64,000 bases of DNA from the NCBI GenBank assembly GCA_965229565.1, contig OZ245888.1:1798001-1862000 (forward strand). The letters are read 5' to 3'. Below are positions 35,601 through 44,113 of the stretch, in pieces. This DNA comes from JANQNX01 sp040217095 (lineage in GTDB: Bacteria > Pseudomonadota > Gammaproteobacteria > Eutrophobiales > Eutrophobiaceae). Position numbers and translations under genes: made by a program. Below the pieces are notes generated by a model. The model saw nothing but the letters and a program-made list of their open reading frames with translations, searched no databases and was not told the DNA's origin. How positions within the stretch are numbered: the stretch's first letter is position 1; the number at the start of each line of letters is the position of its first letter.

Positions 35601-36397
35601 ACTTCCGACAGTTCTTCAATATACTGGCGCAGATCCTTTGGTCCCAGCGCACAGTTCAGACCTACCGTCAGTGGGTTCGAGTGACGGACAGAGTTCCAGA
35701 AGGCCTCGGTTGTCTGCCCGGTCAGGGTGCGGCCCGAGGCATCGGTTATGGTGCCCGATATCATTATGGGCAAACGTACGTCGTGATCTTCAAAATACTG
35801 ATCGATGGCAAATAGCGCTGCCTTGGCATTCAGGGTATCGAAAATGGTTTCCACCAGGATCAGGTCGGCACCGCCTTCAACCAGGCCCTTTAGCGCCTCG
35901 GTGTAGGCCTCGACCAGTTCCATGTAGGTGACATTACGATAACCGGGATTGTTGACGTCCGGTGATATGGAACAAGTGCGATTTGTGGGACCAAGTACGC
36001 CGGCCACGAAGCGTGGTTTGTCCGGGTTGGCCTGGGTTAATTCATCTGCAACCTCGCGGGCCAGTGCGGCCCCTTGCTTGTTCAGTTCATAGACCAGGTC
36101 TTCCATCTGGTAGTCGGCCATGGCGATCGACGTGGCATTGAAGGTGTTGGTCTCGACAATATCCGCCCCGGCTTCATAGTAGGCCTTATGTATGGATTTA
36201 ATAATGTCCGGGCGAACAATGGAAAGTAAGTCATTATTCCCTTTCAGATCGCAGGGATGATCGGCAAACCGCTCGCCACGGTAATCATCTTCCTCGAGCT
36301 GGTAGGACTGGATCATGGTGCCCATGGCACCGTCCAGCACGAGTATACGTTCCTGTATTAATTCCTGAATTTGCTGAGTTTTATCGTTCATATGCAC
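32627..36397 (-). CDS. metH: Cobalamin-dependent methionine synthase MetH
   Basis: This 1256-residue protein is close to the E. coli length of 1227. The homocysteine domain carries the zinc ligands Cys249 and Cys312-Cys313 (in GGCCGTSPGH). A folate-binding domain (about 355-640) follows. The B12 domain has DVHDIG with cobalt ligand His764, and the C-terminal part is the SAM-dependent reactivation domain (RPAPGYPACPDH, near 1160). It ends in an acidic tail. B12 for this enzyme may come through the cobalamin locus a few kb upstream. Confidence 0.97.
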   Translation of the reverse strand: MHMNDKTQQIQELIQERILVLDGAMGTMIQSYQLEEDDYRGERFADHPCDLKGNNDLLSIVRPDIIKSIHKAYYEAGADIVETNTFNATSIAMADYQMEDLVYELNKQGAALAREVADELTQANPDKPRFVAGVLGPTNRTCSISPDVNNPGYRNVTYMELVEAYTEALKGLVEGGADLILVETIFDTLNAKAALFAIDQYFEDHDVRLPIMISGTITDASGRTLTGQTTEAFWNSVRHSNPLTVGLNCALGPKDLRQYIEELSEVADCYISAHPNAGLPNEFGEYDLDPDPMAEHIEEWANAGLLNIVGGCCGTSPGHIKAIAAAVEGKKPRQRPELEIHQRLSGLEPFNITEDTNFVNVGERTNVAGSPKFLRLIKEEEDLDAALEVARQQVENGAQVIDVCMDEGMLESEQLMHDFLNLIASEPDISRVPIMIDSSKWSVIEAGLRCVQGKCIVNSISLKEGEEKFLHEARLVKRYGAAVVVMAFDENGQADTTDRRFEVCKRSYDLLVEKVGFPPEDIIFDPNILTVATGMEEHNNYAVSFFEATKLIKDKLPHALVSGGLSNVSFSFRGNNPVREAMHAAFLYHGIQAGMDMGIVNAGQLGIYDEIDKELLEYIEDVLLNRRDDATDRLVDFAETVKGEGGKKKKTDLEWRNKEIQERLTHSLVKGITDYIEEDTEEARQQADKPLDVIEGPLMNGMNVVGDLFGAGKMFLPQVVKSARVMKKAVAYLIPYIEEEKKRSGDTGKNKGTIIMATVKGDVHDIGKNIVSVVLQCNNFDVIDLGVMCPAQKILDAAKEHDADIIGLSGLITPSLDEMVHVAKEMQRQQFDVPLMIGGATTSRAHTAVKIDQNYNQPVVHVKDASRAVGVSTRLISKEKRKEFAEEITAEYDTLRERHKGKQARTNWLKLEKARENRFEADWENYEPPVPKQLGIQVFEDYSLKEIAEYIDWTPFFVAWELAGKYPRILEDEVVGKEATKLYNDAREMLDKIIKEKWFSAKGVIGLFPANTIGHDDIDVYTNEKRNGLLTTLHTLRQQTQRPPGQHNYALADFIAPEETHVKDYIGGFAVAAGFGMEDRIKQFEKDNDDYNSIMLKALADRFAEAFAELMHKRVRQEFWGYAQDEQLDNEALIAEKYQGIRPAPGYPACPDHTEKPLLWKLLDVEKNTGITLTESYAMYPTAAVSGFYFSHPDSRYFGLGKINRDQLNDYAHRKGMSNQTMERWLSPNLGYDPDDSNEDDKQQPVKRTDDQEQDE

Positions 36398-36517
36398 CTG
36401 GAATGTTGAGAGGCGCGTAGGATAGCAGGTCGCGCCCCCGATGTTTGAGCCAGGAGTTGATACTTTTTCAAGCTTACTTGAATGACTTTAATCCTGGCCG
36501 GCACAATGCCGGAAAGG

Positions 36518-36781
36518 CTAGTGATCGATGACGTGCGAGGACTTCGGTCTCAGGATAAACCAGGCGATGTAGCCTATGGGCCAGACAACCAGCACCCAGT
36601 AAATGCCCAGTATAAGAAAGAGGGCGGCCGCAATAATAAACACCAGTGGCAGGATGGCGCCCTTGGCACCCATATCCCGGGTGGCGGCATCACCGTATAT
36701 CCACAGGCAACTGCATACGTACACAGAGCATAACAGGATGAAGATAAAGACTTCGCTGGAATTTGAAAAGGCTATCGACAT
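36518..36781 (-). CDS. Small two- or three-helix membrane protein
   Basis: This 87-residue hydrophobic protein has segments near 10-29, 42-58 and 60-77 and a polar end. GGGAG lies seven bases before its ATG. It starts 14 nt after the OFA transporter stop on the same strand, so it is probably co-translated and may be an accessory to it. I do not recognise a family. Confidence 0.6.
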   Translation of the reverse strand: MSIAFSNSSEVFIFILLCSVYVCSCLWIYGDAATRDMGAKGAILPLVFIIAAALFLILGIYWVLVVWPIGYIAWFILRPKSSHVIDH

Positions 36782-36795
36782 GCTTTACTCCCGGA

Positions 36796-38484
36796 TTATT
36801 CCTTCATGTGATGCCTGGCGTTAACCGGCCGCATCAGGGCATTGGCAACCAGTGCCACGAACAGGAGCACCGCCATCAGGTACATGGTTGTATTGTAGAG
36901 ACTCGAAGTAGGGTCAACGGTGCCCGGGGGGGCAATATCCATTAGCTTGTTGATGGTGACTGTCTTGGCCGCGACCAGCTGGTCCAGTTGTTCAACACCA
37001 GCACCGAACTTTTCCTTGAATTGCGCAGGATCAATCTTCTCAACGAGATCGTTGATCGCATTCTTCACCGAAATCTCGCGTAACGAGGTAATCGCCAACG
37101 GTCCGAACACGCCGGCACTGGACCAGGCAGTGAGCAGTCGGCCGTGAATGCCACCGACATACTTTGTACCGAAGATATCAGCGAGGTAGGCAGGGATGGT
37201 CGCAAAACCACCACCGTACATGGTGAATATAAGCATCGTAACTGCGTAAAACAGGACTAACCACATCACTGAAGGGCTGGCACTGACTTGTTGCGCAATA
37301 ATCGGGATGGAGCAATATAAAACGATACCGAGCGCAAAAAATATCCAGTAGGTATTACGCCGTCCCAGGTAATCAGAGGCGCTGGCCCAGACAATGCGTC
37401 CGCACATGTTAAATACGCTGATCATCAGGACATAAGTCGAAGCAAAACCAAAATCGACGATGTCAGGCAAGGTAGTGCCAAAAATTTCGTTCATCATGGT
37501 TTTGGCCACGGCGAGGACACCAATTCCCGCCGTTACGTTGAAGCAGAGCACGATCCAGAGTTGATAGAACTGCGGCGTTTTAAGAGCTTCATCAATATGT
37601 ACGCTATGTTGCGAGATCATGGAATGCTGCTTGTCTTCAGGCGGTGGTTCCCAGCCCTTGGGTGTCCAGCCTTCTGGTGGCACGCGGTAACTGAAGGCGG
37701 CAATCATCATGATGACGAAATAGATTGCACCCAATGTAAAGAATGCCTCTGCGACACCGACGGTGCCACTTGCCACGACGTACACGCCCGGATCACCGGG
37801 GACCAGCATGTTCGGTACATCGTTTAATCCGACAACCACGACTTCCTTTAACTGACCGGCGACCTCTGCGAAGCGACGTCCGGTTTCGTCGGTGATTAAA
37901 TCAATACCGTTGACGCTACCGAGATATTCGGGCGCCTTGTAGAAAAACTTGATGAATGGCTCGATCATGAATTTTGCTATCATGGCACCACCACCGAAAC
38001 CCATGATGGCAATGCCGGTTGCCATACCGCGCCGGTCAGGGAACCAGCGTATTAGCGTGCTAACAGGGGAGACGTAGCCAAGGCCAAGACCGATACCGCC
38101 GATCACTCCATAACCCAGGTACAGTAGCCACAGCTGGCCGGTCAATATACCGACGCCGCCTATCATGAAACCGCCACCCCAGCATACGGCGGCCAGCGAA
38201 CCAACCATTCGTGGTCCCACTTTTTCCAGCCATTTACCGGCAACGGCCGCAGATAGACCAAGAAAAACGATAGCAACGGTGAAGATCCAGACGACGCTCC
38301 TGAGAGACCAGTCATCGGCCGCGCTGGTGACCACGCCCAGGCGCTTGATCAGGGATGGATTAAACAGGCTCCAGGCGTAGACTGAACCGATACATAAATG
38401 TATACCCAGCGCCGCTGGTGCAATTAACCAGCGATTAAAGCCTTCTTTTGCGACAATGTGCTCTTTATGCAACTTGTCCAACAT
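36796..38484 (-). CDS. OFA-family MFS transporter (oxalate/formate antiporter type)
   Basis: This 562-residue transporter has twelve or more helices. The OFA pattern is visible in the N-terminal SVYAWSLFNPSL and the GLGLGYVSPVSTLIRWFPDRRGMATGIAIMGFGGGA block. It is longer than typical OFA proteins (a little over 400 residues). The extra length lies in an insertion of about 80 residues near 175-250 and a polar loop of about 60 residues before the last helix. The substrate is likely a small monocarboxylate or dicarboxylate but cannot be fixed. It is followed closely by a small membrane protein. Confidence 0.85.
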   Translation of the reverse strand: MLDKLHKEHIVAKEGFNRWLIAPAALGIHLCIGSVYAWSLFNPSLIKRLGVVTSAADDWSLRSVVWIFTVAIVFLGLSAAVAGKWLEKVGPRMVGSLAAVCWGGGFMIGGVGILTGQLWLLYLGYGVIGGIGLGLGYVSPVSTLIRWFPDRRGMATGIAIMGFGGGAMIAKFMIEPFIKFFYKAPEYLGSVNGIDLITDETGRRFAEVAGQLKEVVVVGLNDVPNMLVPGDPGVYVVASGTVGVAEAFFTLGAIYFVIMMIAAFSYRVPPEGWTPKGWEPPPEDKQHSMISQHSVHIDEALKTPQFYQLWIVLCFNVTAGIGVLAVAKTMMNEIFGTTLPDIVDFGFASTYVLMISVFNMCGRIVWASASDYLGRRNTYWIFFALGIVLYCSIPIIAQQVSASPSVMWLVLFYAVTMLIFTMYGGGFATIPAYLADIFGTKYVGGIHGRLLTAWSSAGVFGPLAITSLREISVKNAINDLVEKIDPAQFKEKFGAGVEQLDQLVAAKTVTINKLMDIAPPGTVDPTSSLYNTTMYLMAVLLFVALVANALMRPVNARHHMKE

Positions 38485-38649
38485 GATCTGTGATGCCCCT
38501 GCGATTGTTATTTGTAATTATAAATACAGCGAATACTGGTCAATCTGCCGGCATTATAAATGGTTTTGGCCAAAAAACGCATCTTTCAAGTCAGCTTGAA
38601 GATTATTAACTTGATTCAGACGCGTATTAAGGCTTATCGTTTAAGACGA
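38485..38649. other. Divergent promoter region between the OFA transporter and the cobalamin riboswitch
   Basis: These 165 A/T-rich bases separate two divergently transcribed units and must hold both promoters. I see no strong box or repeat in them. Confidence 0.4.
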
Positions 38650-38852
38650 AATCTAGCAGGTGCCAGCTGTTTATGACAGTTGTGTTAAACGGGAAGTCGG
38701 TGCGCCAATAGTGAAATTATTTGCAATGCCGACGCTGCCCCCGCAACGGTAGACGAGTCAAGTTTGTTCGCGATACCACTGTATCAAATGATACGGGAAG
38801 GTGAATAAATGGATGCAGTGCATCACTCGTGAGCCCGGAGACCGGCCCGCTA
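38650..38852 (+). promoter_or_regulatory. Cobalamin riboswitch
   Basis: The conserved elements occur in order: AGGTGCC (near 38658), GGGAAGTCGGTG (38691-38702), GACGCTGCCCCCGCAACGGTA (38731-38751), GATACGGGAAGG (38790-38801), and the B12 box AGCCCGGAGACCGGCC (38832-38847). It lies upstream of a BtuB-like receptor gene, the classical target. Adenosylcobalamin binding is expected to repress the downstream genes. Confidence 0.95.
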
Positions 38853-38930
38853 ATCACTATAACAACACTGCGGGCGGCGGTGAGGCTTATACCGTGTTTA
38901 GCCTGTTCAGGTTGCACACACAGCCTTGCT

Positions 38931-38973
38931 TCTTCCCCGGTAAAAATATGTGCGGCGGGCACATGGGGGAAGA
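38931..38973 (+). promoter_or_regulatory. Ribosome-site sequestering stem (riboswitch expression platform)
   Basis: TCTTCCCC (38931-38938) is exactly complementary to GGGGAAGA (38966-38973), which is the Shine-Dalgarno of the receptor gene starting at 38976. Pairing would hide the ribosome site, the usual mechanism of translational cobalamin riboswitches. Confidence 0.7.
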
Positions 38974-38975
38974 CA

Positions 38976-41012
38976 ATGCGAATTCAAATTGCGGCCATTG
39001 CTGCAGGCCTGCTAACCGTAAGCGTTAACGCAGCAGAACTTTACCAACTGGATAAGCTTACGGTCACCGAGACACGACTGGATACAGAGGTAGCCAGTTC
39101 ACCCAGGAACGTGACGATAATTAGCGCAGAACAGATACAACGTTCACCGGCAAAGACGATACCGGAGTTAATCTCGCTTGAAGCGGGAATATTTAACCGC
39201 AGTACGTTTGGCAATAATGCAGCACGCAGTACCATTGATATTCGTGGCTTTGGGGCCAGCTCAACACAAAACACCCTGATTTTGCTGGATGGACGTCGAC
39301 TGAATGATGTTGACCTTTCCAATATCAATTATGCATCCATTCCACTACATAATATCGAACGCATCGAGATCATACGTGGTGCCGGTGGCGTATTGTATGG
39401 TGACGGCGCAGTTGGTGGCGCAATCAATATCGTGACACGACGGGCCCGTCAGGGTGAAAAGGCAGCAGTATTGAAAACTACCTATGGTTCATATTCTACC
39501 GAGCAGGTTCAGGGCGCATTCAAGTCCGGAACGGAAAACTACAGTTTTAATCTCGCCGCCAATTACACCGATTCTAATGGTTACAGGAAAAACAACGATT
39601 ACCGGCAACGAAATTTACAAACAGATCTGCGTCGCAGTTACAGTCGCGGAGAAGTCTTCTTAAAGGCCGGTATATCAGATCAAATCCTGAGGTTGCCTGG
39701 TAACAGGCTGGTCGATCCGACTATTGGTTTGAATGAACTGACCGCAGCTCGAAAAGGGACAAACACACCGAATGATTATGCCAATGAGGATGTGCACAGG
39801 ATTACTGTAGGTAATAAACACCGTTTTAATGATCATATCAGCACAGTGATTGATGTTGGTTATCGATTTAAAAACCAGAAATCATTCCTGGAGCAGGGAG
39901 GTTTCCCTAATTCACTTGATACAGATCTGGATGTATGGTCGTTTACACCAAGATTAAACGCAGAGTACAGTTTCTTATCGATTGCTAATCGTACTGTTAT
40001 CGGTGCGGATATCTATCGCTACAATTACAAATCAGAGACAGCCCCAACCTTTGCCACGATCAATACGCCTGTACACCAGATAGGTTTAGACCAGGAAAAT
40101 TATGCGCTGTATATAAACAACCTGGCATCACTGACAAAGGCCACACACCTTGAGTTTGGTTTCAGATTACAACACGTAAACCAGGATGGCGTGGATGTGT
40201 TTGATCCAACGGCGCCAGGTGGTGCTTTCGATACGGGCGCCGGTGATTTTTCAAAATCTGATACAGAAGAGATGTTCAACGTGGGAATCCGCCATTTTCT
40301 GACAGACACCGTTTCAGTTTTTGCCAATGCCGGGCGCAGTGTACGCTTTGCAACCATCGATGAGATTTACCAGTTCAACGCGCTTTTTGTCAGGGTGTTT
40401 TCTGTCATTGAGCCGCAAAAGTCGGATCATGCTGATATAGGTATCCGTTTCAAAAATAATGAACTTACAACCACGTTGTCCGCCTATTACATGGACCTGG
40501 AAAATGAAATTCATTTTGATCCGGCCACTTTTACCAACATCAACCTGGACCCGACAGAGCGTAAAGGGATAGAAACGACACTGGAATACAAGCCGATATC
40601 TACTTTGACATTGCGAGGCAATTACGCTTATACGAGATCCAGTTTTGACGAGGGCATTTATGCAGGCAATGTAGTACCGCTGGTACCCCGGCATACGGCG
40701 AGTGTATCGGCCAACTGGGAAGTGAACTCATATTTATCACTGGTAAGTACCTGGCGTTATGTAGGAGAACGGCGTTTCGATAATGATCAAACCAATGATT
40801 TTGGTCAAAAAATACCTTCCTATAGTTTCTGGGACCTGAAGTTAAGTAGTAACTACCAGGGCTGGTTCGCTGAATTGGCTGTGAATAATCTCCTGGAGGA
40901 GGAGGCGTTTGACTACGGTGCCCGCAGCACAGCTGTCGCTGGCAGGTACAACGCGCAACCATTGCCGGAAAGAAACATTTATTTCACAATAGGTTATAAT
41001 TTTGACTGGTAA
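38976..41012 (+). CDS. btuB: TonB-dependent cobalamin receptor (BtuB-like)
   Basis: From the ATG at 38976 the protein has 678 residues. A signal peptide ends near VSVNAAEL, a TonB-box-like LDKLTVTE follows, then a plug domain (about 40-155 with IDIRGFGASSTQNTLILLDGRRLNDVDLS and IERIEIIRGAGGVLYGDGAVGGAINI). A 22-strand barrel ends in IGYNFDW. The frame is open upstream to 38829, but that part overlaps the riboswitch and has no signal peptide, so I reject it. The upstream cobalamin riboswitch strongly supports cobalamin uptake. Confidence 0.9.
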   Translation: MRIQIAAIAAGLLTVSVNAAELYQLDKLTVTETRLDTEVASSPRNVTIISAEQIQRSPAKTIPELISLEAGIFNRSTFGNNAARSTIDIRGFGASSTQNTLILLDGRRLNDVDLSNINYASIPLHNIERIEIIRGAGGVLYGDGAVGGAINIVTRRARQGEKAAVLKTTYGSYSTEQVQGAFKSGTENYSFNLAANYTDSNGYRKNNDYRQRNLQTDLRRSYSRGEVFLKAGISDQILRLPGNRLVDPTIGLNELTAARKGTNTPNDYANEDVHRITVGNKHRFNDHISTVIDVGYRFKNQKSFLEQGGFPNSLDTDLDVWSFTPRLNAEYSFLSIANRTVIGADIYRYNYKSETAPTFATINTPVHQIGLDQENYALYINNLASLTKATHLEFGFRLQHVNQDGVDVFDPTAPGGAFDTGAGDFSKSDTEEMFNVGIRHFLTDTVSVFANAGRSVRFATIDEIYQFNALFVRVFSVIEPQKSDHADIGIRFKNNELTTTLSAYYMDLENEIHFDPATFTNINLDPTERKGIETTLEYKPISTLTLRGNYAYTRSSFDEGIYAGNVVPLVPRHTASVSANWEVNSYLSLVSTWRYVGERRFDNDQTNDFGQKIPSYSFWDLKLSSNYQGWFAELAVNNLLEEEAFDYGARSTAVAGRYNAQPLPERNIYFTIGYNFDW

Positions 41013-41043
41013 CACAAACAAGTATTACAAGGATATTTATAAA

Positions 41044-41568
41044 ATGAACAAGCAAACTATTTTAATTGCAGCAGCACTGGTGCTATTCGCCGTACTATCG
41101 CGATTCGTTCCACACCCGGTCAACTTTACCCCGATTGCTGCGCTGGGCCTGTTCGCGGGTGCCTTTATGTCGTATCGGCGCTACTGGTTGTTACCGTTAC
41201 TCGCATTACTACTGAGCGATCTTTTCCTGGGCTTTTATCACTGGGTCTCAATGTTGTTCGTATACCTTGGCTTTGCCGGGGCTGCTGTCATAGGTCGCCT
41301 GGTATTGTCGAGTAAACAAAGTCCCCTGCGTATCGGTGGCGCTGCCTTTGCCAGCACGAACTTATTTTTTATCCTGTCCAATTTTGGAACGTGGCTCAGT
41401 GGGACGTTATACCCGCTTACGTTCGAAGGACTTGCTGCATGTTACGTAGCTGCCATCCCGTTTTATCCTAATTCCATTGCTGGTGACCTGGTCTATAGCT
41501 TCCTGTTGTTCGGGTTGTTTGCACTGTTACAGCAAACTATTAGCAATAAAACCACCAGTACTGCATGA
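41044..41568 (+). CDS. DUF6580-like membrane protein, candidate transport protein in the B12 locus
   Basis: A start at 41044, preceded by AAGGA, gives 174 residues with five or six helices. The family pattern is HPVNFTPIAALGLFAGA, LLALLLSDLFLGFY, LSNFGTWLSG and CYVAAIPFYPNSIAGDL. The size and helix number recall the S components of ECF vitamin importers; this comparison is my inference. It lies between a riboswitch-controlled receptor and a corrinoid adenosyltransferase, where btuCDF or a BtuM-like importer might be expected. The alternative start at 41002 overlaps btuB. Confidence 0.75.
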   Translation: MNKQTILIAAALVLFAVLSRFVPHPVNFTPIAALGLFAGAFMSYRRYWLLPLLALLLSDLFLGFYHWVSMLFVYLGFAGAAVIGRLVLSSKQSPLRIGGAAFASTNLFFILSNFGTWLSGTLYPLTFEGLAACYVAAIPFYPNSIAGDLVYSFLLFGLFALLQQTISNKTTSTA

Positions 41569-41580
41569 TCGGTCGCCACT

Positions 41581-42141
41581 GTGGCAAACCGCTTAAGCAA
41601 AATTACTACCCGCACCGGGGATGACGGCACTACCTCTCTGACCGATGGTAAGCGTATTGATAAATCCTGTATACGTATCCATGCCATCGGCGAGGTAGAC
41701 GAACTTAACAGTTTGCTCGGCGTGCTTGAATCAAGTGGTGTCAGCAAGGACATCTCGGGCTATATACGTAACATTCAACATCGCCTGTTTGATATCGGTG
41801 GGGAACTGGCCATACCGGGTAAAGCTGCGATATCACCTGAATCCAGTGACAGGCTGGACCAGCTAATCGAATCCTATAATGAAGACCTGCCAGCATTGAA
41901 AGAATTTATCCTGCCTGGCGGTTCGTTACCGGCTTCCATCTGTCACCTGGCGCGTGCAGTGTGCCGCCGTACTGAACGTTCACTGGTGGATCTTGGCCAC
42001 AACGAATACCTGAACCCGGAGACATTGCGTTACATTAACCGGCTGTCTGACTTGTTGTTTGTCCTGGCTCGATACCTGAACCAGCAGAAGGGTGGGAAGG
42101 AAGTTTTCTGGGATAGTGAGCGCCTGAAACGCTCTGTTTAA
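41581..42141 (+). CDS. Cob(I)alamin adenosyltransferase, PduO type
   Basis: This 186-residue protein starts at GTG (41581), 12 nt after the previous gene. The N-terminal ATP-site motif TRTGDDGTTSLTDGKRI and the central VDELNSLLG and CRRTERSL motifs are those of the PduO/MMAB family. It transfers adenosyl from ATP to cob(I)alamin to give adenosylcobalamin, the ligand of the riboswitch upstream. It ends the riboswitch-led unit. Confidence 0.92.
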   Translation: MANRLSKITTRTGDDGTTSLTDGKRIDKSCIRIHAIGEVDELNSLLGVLESSGVSKDISGYIRNIQHRLFDIGGELAIPGKAAISPESSDRLDQLIESYNEDLPALKEFILPGGSLPASICHLARAVCRRTERSLVDLGHNEYLNPETLRYINRLSDLLFVLARYLNQQKGGKEVFWDSERLKRSV

Positions 42142-42269
42142 ACACGGATGCTATTTGGTCCTCATGCTTCGTTATAAAGGTGCTCGATTGCTCATTTATG
42201 TTTTATAAACTCCGCATCTGCGCGCCTTTCTGCCCCGCCTGAAAACAAAATAGTTCCGTGGATCCGAGA

Positions 42270-42962
42270 TCAGTATTTCTTCTGCAGTTCCATGATACGT
42301 CCCTCGCGCTTCATATCCAGACGGCCGAGGAACGACATACCCAGTAATGCCTCAACCGGGTAATCACCATCCAGAACCGCACCCTGCACATTGCGTAACT
42401 CGATGTCACCTATCCTTACGCGGTCCAGCTTAACGATGTACATTTTATTCTTTCCGGAAGCCGTGTAGACCACGCTTTCGGTGCCAATGAGTTTATAGTC
42501 AATGCCGACTCTTCTGGCCACGGAGCTGTTCATCGTGACGAGCGATGCGCCTGTATCGACGACAAACTTTGTTGCAAAGCCATTAATGCTTCCCGAGATC
42601 CGGTACATATCACCGGGCCCGGGGACGATGATCAATTTCTTGCCTTCTTCAGGTTTTTCGTAGCTGCTACCGATCTGTGTGCCCAGCGTGTAGGTTTGAC
42701 GTTCGCCATCAATTTCGATTATTGCCTGTTTGCTATCAGCCTCTATCAGGGTAACGCCTTCCGGGCTGGGCTCATCTTTTTTCAATACGCGGCGTTTGCC
42801 ATCGATAGATACAACGGCCTTGTCCGGGAACAGGCCATTGACGACTATTTTTTCCACGGCCAGGGTCGAACCGGGTAATAACGACCCCACCAGGCACAGC
42901 GCCATGGCATAATTAACGTGGTATTTAATTTGTCGAAACACGAACGTAATGTTTAAATTCAT
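42270..42962 (-). CDS. Retropepsin-like aspartic protease, clan AA (TIGR02281-like)
   Basis: This 230-residue protein has a signal peptide (about 15-35), a small N-terminal domain of about 65 residues and a C-terminal retropepsin-like domain. The active-site motif is FVVDTGASLVTM (Asp136), and ALLGMSFLGRLDM is the conserved C-terminal signature. A single catalytic Asp implies a dimer. The substrate is unknown; it probably acts in the periplasm. Confidence 0.85.
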   Translation of the reverse strand: MNLNITFVFRQIKYHVNYAMALCLVGSLLPGSTLAVEKIVVNGLFPDKAVVSIDGKRRVLKKDEPSPEGVTLIEADSKQAIIEIDGERQTYTLGTQIGSSYEKPEEGKKLIIVPGPGDMYRISGSINGFATKFVVDTGASLVTMNSSVARRVGIDYKLIGTESVVYTASGKNKMYIVKLDRVRIGDIELRNVQGAVLDGDYPVEALLGMSFLGRLDMKREGRIMELQKKY

Positions 42963-42997
42963 TAACTCATTATAACTATGACAAAGAGTAGCAGCAT

Positions 42998-44113
42998 ATG
43001 ATCATTATCCTGAAACCGGATACGGACAAAGCCAGTACAGAATTCTCCCAGTTAACAGAATACCTGGATAACCAGCCGAATATTAAGGTGCGCATGCATG
43101 AAGAAATCGGTGTACAGCAACGATTAACCGAGTTGTACCTGGTCGGCGACACGATATCCCTTAATGCCGATGAAATCAGGAATTTTCCCGTAGTTGAGAA
43201 AGTGGTCCGGGTCTCACGAGAATACAAGGTGCTTGGTCGTCACAAGGATGATGTCCGGGAAAGTTATTTTGAATATAACGGTGTGCGTTTTGGCCAGGAT
43301 GATCTGCATGTATTTGCCGGACTTTGCGCAGTTGATACACCTGATCATGTTGAAGCGATGATGCGTGCGGTCAGTGAGCAGGGTTTAACCTGCACTCGCA
43401 TGGGAGCCTATAAACCACGTACCAACCCCTATTCTTTTCAGGGTCATGGCAAGGAATGCCTGCCGTATGTATTCGAGTTGGCAGGCAAGTACGGGATCAA
43501 GGTGATTGCCATGGAGATCACGCATGATGTTCATATCGATGAGATCAACCAGGCCCTGGAAACGGCCGGAAACCCGACCGGCGTGATGTTGCAGATCGGC
43601 ACACGTAATACACAAAACTTCGAGCTGTTAAAGGCCGTCGGTCGCCAAAAACAGCACCCGGTACTAATCAAGCGTGGTTTTGGTATTACGCTGGAAGAAT
43701 CCTTGAATGCAGCGGAATACCTTGCCAGTGAAGGAAATCACAAGGTCATATTCTGCCTGCGTGGCATGAAGACCAACATGGGTGACCCGCACCGTAACCT
43801 GGTCGACTTTGCCCATGTGCCGGTTGTAAAACGCCTGACCCATATGCCTGTTTGTATTGACCCTTCGCACTCGGTGGGATCGCGCGATGAGGATCCCAAG
43901 GGCATTCTAGATGTTATGCATGCAACAACACAGGGCGTGATTGCCGGTGCCAACATGGTGCTGGTAGATTTTCATCCTAATCCCCCCAGGGCGCTGGTTG
44001 ATGGGCCGCAGGCTTTATTGATGAATGAACTCGAGTGGTTTTTAAAAGACATCGAGATTGCCAGGAAGGCCTACCTGGACAGGGCCGAACTGGCAGCAAA
44101 ATACAGTCGCTAG
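42998..44113 (+). CDS. aroF: 3-deoxy-7-phosphoheptulonate synthase (DAHP synthase, type I beta)
   Basis: This 371-residue protein has a ferredoxin-like N-terminal domain (about 1-75) and a TIM-barrel catalytic domain. GAYKPRTNPYSFQG, LQIGTRNTQNFELL, LIKRGFG, FCLRGMKT and CIDPSHSVGSRD are the barrel motifs that bind phosphoenolpyruvate, metal and erythrose-4-phosphate. It opens the shikimate pathway. The N-terminal domain is of the kind that gives aromatic-acid feedback in this subtype. Its stop overlaps gluQ, which is convergent, by four bases. Confidence 0.92.
   Translation: MIIILKPDTDKASTEFSQLTEYLDNQPNIKVRMHEEIGVQQRLTELYLVGDTISLNADEIRNFPVVEKVVRVSREYKVLGRHKDDVRESYFEYNGVRFGQDDLHVFAGLCAVDTPDHVEAMMRAVSEQGLTCTRMGAYKPRTNPYSFQGHGKECLPYVFELAGKYGIKVIAMEITHDVHIDEINQALETAGNPTGVMLQIGTRNTQNFELLKAVGRQKQHPVLIKRGFGITLEESLNAAEYLASEGNHKVIFCLRGMKTNMGDPHRNLVDFAHVPVVKRLTHMPVCIDPSHSVGSRDEDPKGILDVMHATTQGVIAGANMVLVDFHPNPPRALVDGPQALLMNELEWFLKDIEIARKAYLDRAELAAKYSR

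Noticed and set aside
38829..38975. N-terminal extension of the BtuB-like receptor
   Set aside because: It would overlap the riboswitch core, lacks a signal peptide, and the ATG at 38976 has a Shine-Dalgarno and a proper signal sequence.
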